DNA of 64,000 nt from Bordetella genomosp. 5. GTDB taxonomy: Bacteria > Pseudomonadota > Gammaproteobacteria > Burkholderiales > Burkholderiaceae_B. Position numbers and translations under genes: made by a program. The notes beneath the pieces were generated by a model. It did not search any database. It was given only the letters and a program-made list of their open reading frames with translations, and was not told the origin of the DNA. This document shows, piece by piece, positions 34,928 to 43,084 of the stretch; position 1 is the stretch's first letter; the number at the start of each line of letters is the position of its first letter. The stretch is taken from contig NZ_NEVN01000009.1 in the NCBI RefSeq assembly GCF_002261475.1, forward strand, positions 124,001-188,000, written 5' to 3'.

Positions 34928-35688
34928 GCCACTTCCTGGAAGCCTCGGGCTGGACGGTCCGGCCTGCCGGCGAGCGCGCGATCCGCGCCGTCGCCCCCAT
35001 GACGCTCGGCCTCGATGGCCAGCACGCCGCCTTCTTCATCGCCTACCCCGACGACGCGACGTTCTTCCTGACCGACGCGGCCGAGACGGCGATGCACGCC
35101 GCCACCTACGGCATCGAGCTGCCGGCCAAACGCATCGAGCTGCTGAACCAGACGCCCGGGGTCAGCCTCGCGCGCTTCGACGACAGCGGCGCGATCGTGG
35201 CGCGCGGCCCGATCGAACAACTGCAGGAAGCCCTGTGGGATGCGGTCAAGCTGGCGATGGCGCTGTCGTTCTCGAGCGTGAAGTGGATGCCCAAGTTCAG
35301 CCGGCTGCGCTTTCGCGCGCAGGTGGGACGCACGCTGGCCGAAGCCATTGGCCAGCCGCGCGTGGTCAAGGGCGCGCGCACCAAGGGCAGCAGCGGCCAC
35401 GCGGCGGATTTCGCCTTTGGCGTGCGCGCGGAGCAGTCCAGCGCCCTGACCTTCATCGAGCCGATCGCGCTGAAGGCCGGCAAGAAGATGGACTGGACGC
35501 AGGTCTACCAGACCCACGGCAAGATGTCCGACGTGAAGATGGCCGACGCGCGCAATGCGCGGCTGGTGATTCTGGAAGACGGCGCGTCGACCGAAGAGTT
35601 CAAGAAAGCCGTGGCGATCCTGGAACAATCGGCCACCGTGCGCACGCTCAACAAGACGCGCGACTGGACCGAACTCTTCGCGGGCTGA
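34924..35688 (+). CDS. DUF1828-like protein, second gene of the coupled pair
   Basis: 254 residues. The N-terminal 100 residues (FFIAYPDDATFFLTDAAETA, MHAATYGIELPAKRIELLNQ) recall DUF1828, and the C-terminal part recalls DUF1829; this match is from memory. The protein is cytosolic, with a helix-rich middle (LQEALWDAVKLAMALSFSSV) and a mixed C-terminal domain. DUF1828/1829 proteins are often found in mobile or defence-associated settings, but their function is unknown. The coupled upstream gene suggests a two-component module. Confidence 0.75.
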   Translation: MSHFLEASGWTVRPAGERAIRAVAPMTLGLDGQHAAFFIAYPDDATFFLTDAAETAMHAATYGIELPAKRIELLNQTPGVSLARFDDSGAIVARGPIEQLQEALWDAVKLAMALSFSSVKWMPKFSRLRFRAQVGRTLAEAIGQPRVVKGARTKGSSGHAADFAFGVRAEQSSALTFIEPIALKAGKKMDWTQVYQTHGKMSDVKMADARNARLVILEDGASTEEFKKAVAILEQSATVRTLNKTRDWTELFAG

Positions 35689-35809
35689 CAGCGGTTGCGC
35701 GCGCAATCAATGCGCGCGCGGTTCGACCTAAGGCCTGCGATATATCACGCACTACGCGCGACGGGCACCGGGCAATCGGTGCTAGATCTGGCGCATCGGA
35801 TCCGGCCGG

Positions 35810-36109
35810 CTAGGCCGTTGCGCCGTGTAAACCGTCGACGATTTCTCTGCCATGCGTGATGGCCGCATGGACCGCCTCGCGTGGACTGAATACGTGTCCG
35901 CCGCCCGCAAAGCAAGGCACCGGATATTCATCGCCTGTGTCTTGAATGGAATCTGCCTGCACAACCATCACCGTGGCCGTGAACTGCGGCCCCGAGGCCG
36001 CGGCCATCGCCGCCCCGGCACTTGCCCGGGCAATTTTGGCTGTGAGGCGATATCCCTTGTAAACCGAGTTATTTGGAAGCACTGGGACGCCCTCTCTGAA
36101 ATTCAGCAT
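35810..36109 (-). CDS. Small hypothetical protein
   Basis: 99 residues. The middle (VYKGYRLTAKIARASAG, then FTATVMVVQADSI) and the end (FSPREAVHAAITHGREIVDGL) read like a small alpha-beta protein similar to short Burkholderiales proteins of unknown function. The ribosome site is weak (GCGGGG). It stands alone on the reverse strand with 120-250 bp gaps on both sides. Confidence 0.6.
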   Translation of the reverse strand: MLNFREGVPVLPNNSVYKGYRLTAKIARASAGAAMAAASGPQFTATVMVVQADSIQDTGDEYPVPCFAGGGHVFSPREAVHAAITHGREIVDGLHGATA

Positions 36110-36356
36110 ACCCCGCTGATATGACAGTCACGCGAGATATTTTGTAACGGCGGGGACAAATGGAAACAGAATCCACCGCCTATACGCGCCCGCGCGTCGC
36201 GTCCGGGTCTGCGCTGTCAGAGAGCGGGATCCGGGTAACCCCTTAGCCTACGCGCGCCACGAAAACCACCATTGCGGATTCGCAACATCTCGGGCAATTG
36301 GCCGCCTCGAGAGGCACGATGCGCCAACGAATCGGACGGGCGCGCGGCGATCACTG

Positions 36357-37361
36357 TCAGGAGGGGATGCCGGGCGCGGCGGGAATATCCACGCCCGCGC
36401 CACCGGGCAGGCCGGACAGGCTCAGCGCGGTCACGTCCTGCGCGATCTCGCCGATCTCGCGCGACGCGGTCTCGGCGTCGCGGCGTGCCGCCTCGTCGCC
36501 CTCGCGGATCTTCGCCTGCGCCATCGCCAGCAGGGCCTTGAGCGCCCGCAGCGCTTCCTCGAGCGCCTTGGCGTCTTCGCGCCGCTGAGCAGCCTCGGCC
36601 TGACGCTCCTGTGCCGACTGCGCCTGGGCGTTGACCTGCGCCGCCGTACCGGGTGCCGGGTCAGCGGCGCCGGTTTCGTCCGAGTCGGCGGCCGGCGATC
36701 CGGCGGCCGGCGATCCGGCGGCCGGCGCACCGGCGCCCGGCTCGACCGGCGTGGAGGCCACGGCGGCGTACATGGCGGCTGCGGCCGTGGCGCCCGACGT
36801 GGGCGCGGCGGCGTTCGACGGGTGGTCGGAACCGCCCTCGTGCCCGGCGTTCGCCCCCTGCCCCGGGGCCGTCTGCGCGCCCAGGCCGGCACCGGTATCC
36901 GCGGCGGCCGTGGCGGTTTCACCCGCGGCCTGAACCGGGGGCACCGTCACGCCGCCGCCCCCGCCGCCGCCCTCGCGCAGCACCGACGCGGCGGCGCCGA
37001 GTTCGCCCGCGAGCTGCTTGATCTCGCGCAGGATCGCGCGCGCGGCCGAGTCGCCTAGCATCATCAGGAGCTTTTTGAGGGTCTCGATGCGTTCCTTGAT
37101 GCGCTCGACCTGGGTACGGGCGTAATCCTTGCGCGACTGCGCGGATTCGATCGCGAATCGCGACAGGGCTTCGCGCGCGGCGAGCATGCGCTCGAGCGCG
37201 TCCTCGCTCAACGCCACGCTGAAGGACGATGCGGTCTGCCGGGGAGTCTGAAGGGAATCGGAGGGCTGCGTGCGATCGGGCTCACGCCCGGTCTCTTCAC
37301 GCTTGCCGAGGCTGGATTGCTGGGCGCGCACCTTATCGGTGGCCGACACGCTGGATGACAT
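36357..37361 (-). CDS. Unrecognised Ala-rich protein with coiled-coil ends; possible secreted protein
   Basis: 334 residues from the ATG at 37361, with AAGGAG upstream. Three parts are visible: a polar Ser/Thr/Gln-rich N-terminus (1-45); a helical coiled-coil region (50-130, with RTQVERIKERIETLKKLLMM); a low-complexity linker with a seven-Gly run and GSPAAGSPAADS repeats (about 130-245); and a second coiled coil (245-310, AQERQAEAAQRREDAKALEE). There is no signal peptide. The polar start and helical plan are like type III translocator or effector proteins, and a T3SS locus is 24 kb away, but this is only inference. Confidence 0.75.
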   Translation of the reverse strand: MSSSVSATDKVRAQQSSLGKREETGREPDRTQPSDSLQTPRQTASSFSVALSEDALERMLAAREALSRFAIESAQSRKDYARTQVERIKERIETLKKLLMMLGDSAARAILREIKQLAGELGAAASVLREGGGGGGGVTVPPVQAAGETATAAADTGAGLGAQTAPGQGANAGHEGGSDHPSNAAAPTSGATAAAAMYAAVASTPVEPGAGAPAAGSPAAGSPAADSDETGAADPAPGTAAQVNAQAQSAQERQAEAAQRREDAKALEEALRALKALLAMAQAKIREGDEAARRDAETASREIGEIAQDVTALSLSGLPGGAGVDIPAAPGIPS

Positions 37362-37582
37362 CTGTTGCTCCTTCAACCCCGGTCTTACCGCGCCGGGGAA
37401 CGCCTTGCACGACATGGCGATCGCACACGGCCGCCTACTGAATGAGATAACGGTCTCTTTCTTTGCGAACTTAAGCTTCGTGTCAGCCCTTATGCCCTGG
37501 GGCGCGCTGCGGCGGGCGCCCTTATGACTCCCGGTTTTGTGCCACCCAAGAAGGCCACCGCCCCCCCCCGCGGGAAGACGGC

Positions 37583-38587
37583 CTACGCCGGATTCTCGGG
37601 GGATCCGCGCGTAACGGACGAGGATCGGCCGCGGCCCCGGGGCTCGGGCGGCACGATACGCGCGCTGCCGAGCGGCGTGAGCAAGGGCGCATGCTGCGCC
37701 ATCAGCTCGATGACCCAGTCGATGAACACCCGCACCTTGGCGCTCACGTGACGGTTGGGCGGATAGGCCACGTACATCGGCATCGGATCGATCCGCCAGT
37801 CGGGCAGGACCTGCACGAGCTCGCCGCCGGCCCGGTACGGCTCGGCCATATAGGTGGGCAGCCACAGCACGCCAAGACCGGCCAGACCGGCCGCGAGATA
37901 GGCATTGCCATCATCGGCCGCCACCACATAGCGGCCCTGCACCTGCACCGTGTCGGCACCCCGGTGCAGGATCAGCGGCACGATGTCGCCCGCGCGCGAG
38001 CGCAGATAGGCCACGTAGCGATGCGGATCGGCGTCGAGATCGCGAGGATCCTGGGGCTCGCCGGCGGCCTCAAGATAGGCCGGCGCGGCGTAGGCCTGGA
38101 TCGTGAGCTCGCCCACGCGGCGCGCCACCAGCGACTGGTCGGCGACCTCGCCCCCGCGGACCACGCAGTCGACGTTGTCGTCGATCAGGTCCACCTTGCG
38201 GTCGCTCACGCCCATGTGCAGCTGGATATCGGGGTGGCGCGCGTGAAAGGCGGGCAGCGCCGGCATCAGGATGAAGCGCGCGAACGGGCTGGGCACATCC
38301 ACGCGCAGGCGCCCGCGCGGCGCGGCCGCCGCGCTGGACAGGCTGGTCTCGGCGTCGTCCATGTCGGCAAGCAGCCGCACGACGCGCTCGTAATAGGCCG
38401 CGCCGTCGGCGGTCACCTTGACCTTGCGGGTGGTGCGGTGGAGCAGCTTCACGCGCAGCCGCGCCTCGAGTTGCTGCACGAGCTGCGTCACGCTCGCCCG
38501 GCTGATGTTCAGTGTCTCGGCGGCCCGCGTGAAGCTCGCGGTCTCCACGACCCGGGCATAGGCCTGCATGGCGTCGAAACGGTCCAT
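37583..38587 (-). CDS. LysR-family transcriptional regulator
   Basis: 334 residues. The N-terminal helix-turn-helix contains VETASFTRAAETLNISRASVTQLVQQLEARL, and the sensor domain has the CrgA-like VDVPSPFARFILMPALPAFHARHPDIQLH. It is divergent from the RidA-like gene across a 154-bp region with a perfect 8-7-8 palindrome. The last 20 residues (PRGRGRSSSV...) are a basic tail beyond the normal domain end. Confidence 0.94.
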   Translation of the reverse strand: MDRFDAMQAYARVVETASFTRAAETLNISRASVTQLVQQLEARLRVKLLHRTTRKVKVTADGAAYYERVVRLLADMDDAETSLSSAAAAPRGRLRVDVPSPFARFILMPALPAFHARHPDIQLHMGVSDRKVDLIDDNVDCVVRGGEVADQSLVARRVGELTIQAYAAPAYLEAAGEPQDPRDLDADPHRYVAYLRSRAGDIVPLILHRGADTVQVQGRYVVAADDGNAYLAAGLAGLGVLWLPTYMAEPYRAGGELVQVLPDWRIDPMPMYVAYPPNRHVSAKVRVFIDWVIELMAQHAPLLTPLGSARIVPPEPRGRGRSSSVTRGSPENPA

Positions 38588-38620
38588 CTCCGCTCCTCGT
38601 GTCAGTCGGTGATCGGTTCG

Positions 38621-38643
38621 ATTGTTTGGATTCTACAAACAAT
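38621..38643. promoter_or_regulatory. Perfect 8-7-8 palindrome, candidate LysR operator
   Basis: ATTGTTTG-GATTCTA-CAAACAAT lies 34 bp upstream of the LysR start, in the region shared with the divergent RidA-like gene. Symmetry and position are those expected of a LysR autoregulatory site. Confidence 0.65.
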
Positions 38644-38741
38644 GCTGGACGCGCTTGCGCATTTATCGCGACCGCGCCCGTCTCTACAGTGGATGCATGG
38701 ACGGCCAACCGGGCCGGCACCCACCCTCAAGGAGCTTTCTC

Positions 38742-39140
38742 ATGGCAACACGCGACGCAGTTTTCCCGCCTGGCCGACACGCGCTGTACGACAAGCACCG
38801 CTACTCGCCGGCGATTCGCGCCGACGGCCTGCTGTTCGTATCGGGCCAGGTCGGCAGTCGGCCCGACGGCACGCCCGAACCCGACCTCGACGCCCAGGTC
38901 CGGCTCGCGTTCAAGAACCTGAACGACATCCTGGCAGCGGCGGGCGCCCGCTTCGACGATGTGGTCGACGTGACGATCTTCATGGTGAATCCGCACGAGG
39001 AGTTCGAACGCATCTGGGAGGTGGCGGCGGAGTTCTGGGGCGAGGCGCCCTATCCCACCGTGACCGCGCTGGGCGTGACCTGGCTGAGCGGTTTCATCTT
39101 CGAGATCAAGGTGGTTGCGAAGCTGCCGCAAGGAAGCTGA
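38742..39140 (+). CDS. RidA-like (YjgF/UK114) protein without the canonical arginine
   Basis: 132 residues from the ATG at 38742; AAGGAG lies upstream. The chorismate-mutase-like RidA fold is clear (LLFVSGQVGSRPDGTPEPDL, QVRLAFKNLNDILAAAG). In archetypal RidA the FPARS segment supplies the Arg that binds 2-aminoacrylate; here the equivalent segment reads YPTVT, so Arg is missing. It is therefore more likely one of the Rid groups that lack imine deaminase activity. It is probably the LysR target. Confidence 0.9.
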   Translation: MATRDAVFPPGRHALYDKHRYSPAIRADGLLFVSGQVGSRPDGTPEPDLDAQVRLAFKNLNDILAAAGARFDDVVDVTIFMVNPHEEFERIWEVAAEFWGEAPYPTVTALGVTWLSGFIFEIKVVAKLPQGS

Positions 39141-39157
39141 GCCCGCGGCTGCGCCAA

Positions 39158-39199
39158 TGAAACGGCGGCGATCCGGGCACATCGGATCGCCGCCGTTTT
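39158..39199. terminator. Bidirectional terminator
   Basis: AACGGCGGCGATCCG (39161-39175) and its exact complement (39183-39197) form a 15-bp stem with a 7-base loop and end in TTTTG. It lies between the convergent RidA-like and Bug genes. Confidence 0.9.
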
Positions 39200-39211
39200 G
39201 CCGTGCGACGC

Positions 39212-40180
39212 TCAGTCGACCTTGGCGCCGCTCTTCTTCACGATGTCGCCCCAGCGCACGCGCTCGCTCTCGATCTGGCGGCGCAGATCGTCGGGGCTGC
39301 CACCCACGGGCGTGGAGCCGGTGCTCAGAATCTGTTCGCGGACCTTCTCGTCCTGCAGGGCCGCGTTCACTTCTTTGTTGAGACGGGCGACGATCTCGGG
39401 CGGCGTGCCGGGCGCGGCGACGAGCGCGCCCCATGCCGTGATCTCGAAGCCGGCAATGCCGGCTTCCTGCATCGTGGGCAGGTCCGGAAAGTTTGGCGAA
39501 CGCGCTTTCGACGTGACCGCCAAAGCGCGCACCGCGCCGCTCTGCACGTTGGGCCCGGCCGAGGAAAAGTTATCGAACATGTACTGCACCTGATTGCCCA
39601 CCAGGTCGTTCATGGCCTGCGCGCCCCCTTTGTACGGCACGTGCACCGTGCTGATACCGGCTTCGGTCTTGAACAGCTCACCGCCGAGGTGGCCCGAGGT
39701 GCCCAGGCCGCCCGAAGCGAAGAACACCTGGTTCGGCCGCGCCTTCGCGTACGCGATCAGTTCCGGCACGGTCTTGACCGGCAGGTCTTTGTTCACGACC
39801 AGAAGGCTGGCGGTGAGCGTGAGCTGCACGATGGGCACCAGCGTGGCCGGATCGTAAGGCAGCTTGCTGAACAGGAATTCGTTGGTCGCCAGCGTGGCGT
39901 TGTTGCCATAGGCGATCGTGTAGCCATCGGCGGGAGCACTCACCAGCGCCTGCATGCCGATGTTGCCGCCCGCGCCCGCACGGTTTTCGATCACGACAGA
40001 CTGGCCCAGCCGCTTGCTCAGCTCGGCGCCGATGAATCGCGCCAGAATGTCGGGGCTGCCGCCCGCGGCCGAGGGCACGATGATGCGGATCGGCCGGTCC
40101 GGCCAGGCGGCCTGCGCGCCGGCGGTCGCGCAGAACAAGGTGGCGGCGGCCAGCAGCCGGCGCGTGATGGCGAGCTTCAT
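39212..40180 (-). CDS. Bug/TctC-family periplasmic solute-binding receptor
   Basis: 322 residues from the ATG at 40180, which has GGGGAAG upstream. Signal peptide ends near AGAQA (residue 24). The mature part has WPDRPIRIIVPSAAGGSPD, IENRAGAGGNIGMQALVSA, PYKGGAQAMNDLVGNQ and ends SGAKVD like the receptor at 2804. It is divergent from an M81 peptidase gene. As with the other two receptors here, membrane subunits are not nearby. Confidence 0.93.
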   Translation of the reverse strand: MKLAITRRLLAAATLFCATAGAQAAWPDRPIRIIVPSAAGGSPDILARFIGAELSKRLGQSVVIENRAGAGGNIGMQALVSAPADGYTIAYGNNATLATNEFLFSKLPYDPATLVPIVQLTLTASLLVVNKDLPVKTVPELIAYAKARPNQVFFASGGLGTSGHLGGELFKTEAGISTVHVPYKGGAQAMNDLVGNQVQYMFDNFSSAGPNVQSGAVRALAVTSKARSPNFPDLPTMQEAGIAGFEITAWGALVAAPGTPPEIVARLNKEVNAALQDEKVREQILSTGSTPVGGSPDDLRRQIESERVRWGDIVKKSGAKVD

Positions 40181-40315
40181 GAGCTTCCCCGTTAATGGTT
40201 TTATGGTGTGGCCATGGTGTCGGCGGACGCCGCCTGCGTCCAATGAAAAAAGCTGGGCAACCATAGATTGAGGTTATGGTCTGGCGTGCAGCTCTACAGC
40301 GTGCCTGTCGCGGCA

Positions 40316-40328
40316 TAACCCAGGGTTA
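40316..40328. promoter_or_regulatory. 13-bp palindrome in the divergent Bug/M81 promoter region
   Basis: TAACCC-A-GGGTTA is perfectly symmetric and lies between the divergent Bug receptor and M81 genes. No adjacent regulator gene exists, so its role is open. Confidence 0.3.
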
Positions 40329-40455
40329 AGGGATCAGCCGCTTTTGTCATTGGTCAGTGGCGCCGCCACGGGGCCACACTGGCGATCGATGCGCGCCCTG
40401 CCCGGATGGCGCGCCCACGAGAATGCTGCCCGAGCAGCCTGAACAGGGGTTTTGC

Positions 40456-41916
40456 ATGCGAGTCTTCAGCGCCGGCATCGGCACCGAAACCAATACGTTT
40501 TCGCCCTTGCCCACCGGACTGGATGCGTTTCACGCGAGTGGGTATTACCCGGCGGGCACGCACCCCGCGCAGATGTCGCGCTATGCCGCGCCGCTGCTGA
40601 TTGCCCGCGACCGCGCCCGCGCCGAGGGCTGGACGGTGCTCGAAGGTCTTTATGCCCATGCCCAGCCCGCCGGCCTCGTGACGCGGGCCGCCTACGAGGC
40701 GCTGCGCGACGAGCTGCTCGAGGATCTGCGCCGCGCGCTGCCCGTGGATGTGGTGCTGCTCGGCATGCATGGCGCCATGGTGGCCGACGGCTATGACGAC
40801 TGCGAGGGCGACCTGCTCGCCCGGGTCCGCGAGATCGCCGGCCCCGAGGCCATCATCGGCGGCGAGCTCGATCCGCACGCCCATCTCAGCCCGCTGATGG
40901 TGGCCCAGGCCGATCTGCTGATCGCCTACAAGGAATATCCGCACACCGATATCTACGATCGCGCGCTCGAGCTGGTCGACCTGTGCGTGCGCACCTTTCG
41001 CAAAGAGATCGCACCGGTCGCGGCGCTGGTGGACACCGGCATGGTGATCCCGATCCACACCTCGCGAGACCCCGGCCGCGCCTTCGTCGATCGGGTCCAG
41101 GCGCTCGAGGGCCACGACGGCATTCTCACGGTCTCGCCAATCCAGGGATTCGCCACCGGCGACGTGCCCGACATGGGTACCAAGGTGCTGGTGTACGCCG
41201 ACGGCGACCCGGCGCGCGCCGAGCGCCTGGCGCAGCAGCTCGCCGGCGAACTCGTCGCCGACCGCGACCGCTATCGCGTCAACTATCTCTCGATCGACGA
41301 CGCGCTGAATCAGGCGCTGGATCCGGCGCGGCACGCTGACGCGGCGCCGGTCATCCTGGCCGACCGCTCGGATAACCCCGGCAGCGGCGCCGCCGGCGAC
41401 GCGACGTTTATTCTGCACCGCCTGATCGAACGCGGCATCGACAAGGTGGCGTTGGGGCCGCTATGGGACCCGATCGCCGTGCAAATGGCGTTCGCCGCGG
41501 GCGAGGGGGCGCGCCTGCCGCTGCGCATCGGCGGCAAGATCAGCCCGCTGTCGGGCGTGCCGGTCGACGCCGATTGTCTCGTCAGGGCGCTGCGCCGCGG
41601 TCACGTCATGACGGGCCAGAGCGGCGAGGCGGTGGACGTGGGCGACGCGGCCCTGATCGATATCTCGGGCATCGAGTGCGTGCTGATTTCCAAGCGCGCG
41701 CAGGCATTCAACACGGACGTGTTCACGGGTTTGGGCTGTGATCTGGCCGCCCAGCGCATCGTGGTGGTCAAGTCGGCCCAACACTTCTATGCGTCGTTTT
41801 CGGCGCTATCGCGGCATGTGCTGTACGTCGGCGCGCCGGGTGCGGCCACGCCGCGGCACGACCTGCTGACCTACGCGAAGGCGCGCATGCCGAAGTGGCC
41901 GATCCGGCCGGAATGA
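40456..41916 (+). CDS. M81-family metallopeptidase (MlrC-like)
   Basis: 486 residues from the ATG at 40456 (MRVFSAGIGTETNTFSPLPT, the family start). The N-terminal MlrC domain has LLGMHGAMVADGYDDCEGD and GGELDPHAHLSPLM, with conserved Asp and His metal ligands. The C-terminal domain has LADRSDNPGSGAAGDATFIL and ISKRAQAFNTDVFTGLG. MlrC was described in microcystin degradation, but most family members lie next to transporters and act on other small amides or peptides. The divergent Bug receptor may supply its substrate. Confidence 0.92.
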   Translation: MRVFSAGIGTETNTFSPLPTGLDAFHASGYYPAGTHPAQMSRYAAPLLIARDRARAEGWTVLEGLYAHAQPAGLVTRAAYEALRDELLEDLRRALPVDVVLLGMHGAMVADGYDDCEGDLLARVREIAGPEAIIGGELDPHAHLSPLMVAQADLLIAYKEYPHTDIYDRALELVDLCVRTFRKEIAPVAALVDTGMVIPIHTSRDPGRAFVDRVQALEGHDGILTVSPIQGFATGDVPDMGTKVLVYADGDPARAERLAQQLAGELVADRDRYRVNYLSIDDALNQALDPARHADAAPVILADRSDNPGSGAAGDATFILHRLIERGIDKVALGPLWDPIAVQMAFAAGEGARLPLRIGGKISPLSGVPVDADCLVRALRRGHVMTGQSGEAVDVGDAALIDISGIECVLISKRAQAFNTDVFTGLGCDLAAQRIVVVKSAQHFYASFSALSRHVLYVGAPGAATPRHDLLTYAKARMPKWPIRPE

Positions 41917-42756
41917 TCAGACGGGTTCGACGTCGATCGCCCTGACCTGCGCGCCCGCGAAATCCTCGCCCTGCGCCAGGCGCAGCAGCGGCAGGCGTTG
42001 CGACTCGCCCGGTGCCGTCGTGCAGAGCGTCATCGCAGCGGGAGCAGCAGCGGCATCCGACGGGGCCGACAGACCATGCTGGTCCAGCTGTTGCGCCACG
42101 CGCTGCGCGATGGCCGTCGCCGTTTCCACCAATGTGAAGCGATCGCCGAAGCGACGGCGGATCGCGGGTATCAGCCAGGCGTAGTGCGTGGACCCAAGCA
42201 CCAGGCTGTCGGCGCCCGCATCCAGCATGGGTTGCAGGTACTGCGCGAGCAATGCGTCCACCGCCTCGCCCTCGGCCTCGCCCTGCTCGATCCGCTCGAC
42301 CAGCCCATGACCGGCCTGGCACACGAAACGGCACGTGCCGGCATGCGCGGCCAGCAGGCCTTGCAGCTTGTCGCTGCGCAATGTGGCGGCCGTTGCCAGC
42401 ACGCCCACCACGTTGGAACGCGAGCCCAGCGCGGCCGGCTTGATGCCAGGCTCCACGCCGATGATGGGCAGGTCGAGCTGCTCGCGCAGGTGCGCGATCG
42501 CGTGCGTGGTGGCGGTGTTGCACGCTACCACCAGCATCTTGGCGCCGCGCTCGATCAACCCGCGCGACAGTGCCTCGCTGCGCGCGCGGATGAACGCGTC
42601 GCTTTTTTCGCCATAGGGCGCATAGCGCGAGTCGGCAATGTAGATCAGGGGTTCGGCCGGCAGCCGCTGGCGGATCGCCCGCACGACCGACAGACCGCCC
42701 AGGCCCGAGTCAAAGACGCCGATGGGCGCGGCGCCGCGTTGCATGAGGTCGGACAT
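41917..42756 (-). CDS. murI: Glutamate racemase, second catalytic Cys replaced by Ser
   Basis: 279 residues. The GVFDSGLGGLSVVRAI start and the first catalytic Cys in VACNTA (Cys79) are as in all glutamate racemases. The second catalytic segment, normally LGCTHYP, reads LGSTHYA; the codon at 42190-42192 is TCC on the reverse strand, giving Ser189. His191 next to it is kept. The usual C/PGL segment is also changed to AGHGL. Racemases use the two cysteines as opposite-face acid/base pair. The protein may be impaired, one-sided or changed in role. It ends one base after the M81 stop, with no intergenic space. Confidence 0.9.
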   Translation of the reverse strand: MSDLMQRGAAPIGVFDSGLGGLSVVRAIRQRLPAEPLIYIADSRYAPYGEKSDAFIRARSEALSRGLIERGAKMLVVACNTATTHAIAHLREQLDLPIIGVEPGIKPAALGSRSNVVGVLATAATLRSDKLQGLLAAHAGTCRFVCQAGHGLVERIEQGEAEGEAVDALLAQYLQPMLDAGADSLVLGSTHYAWLIPAIRRRFGDRFTLVETATAIAQRVAQQLDQHGLSAPSDAAAAPAAMTLCTTAPGESQRLPLLRLAQGEDFAGAQVRAIDVEPV

Positions 42757-43084
42757 GGTGGAGCGGTGAGGCGAGAGAATCGATGATGTCGGCGGATTCT
42801 ACTCTCGCGGGCTGGCGGGCGGCTGACCGCCACGCGCCCCGGCATCAGCGTGTCTCGGTGCGCGCCGCGGGCATCGCAGATAGCTCGGCTTCGTCATCGC
42901 GCACCAGCGCGCGCACCGGCGGCTGCTTGCGCTGCAGGCGAACTGTCGTAAGTGTCCTGGAGGAGTTTCCGCGAGCGCCGGGAAAGGTCCTCAGCGCCGC
43001 GGACCACTCAGATGGCAGGCCGGGCGCAGCGCGGTGCGCATATCCTGCAGCCGCGTCATGGGCGGCGGCAGGCGGCGATCGGCG
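42757..43084. other. Intergenic region between murI and the effector candidate
   Basis: I see no gene, terminator or repeat that I can support in these 328 bases. Short open frames on both strands lack ribosome sites and family features. Confidence 0.6.
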
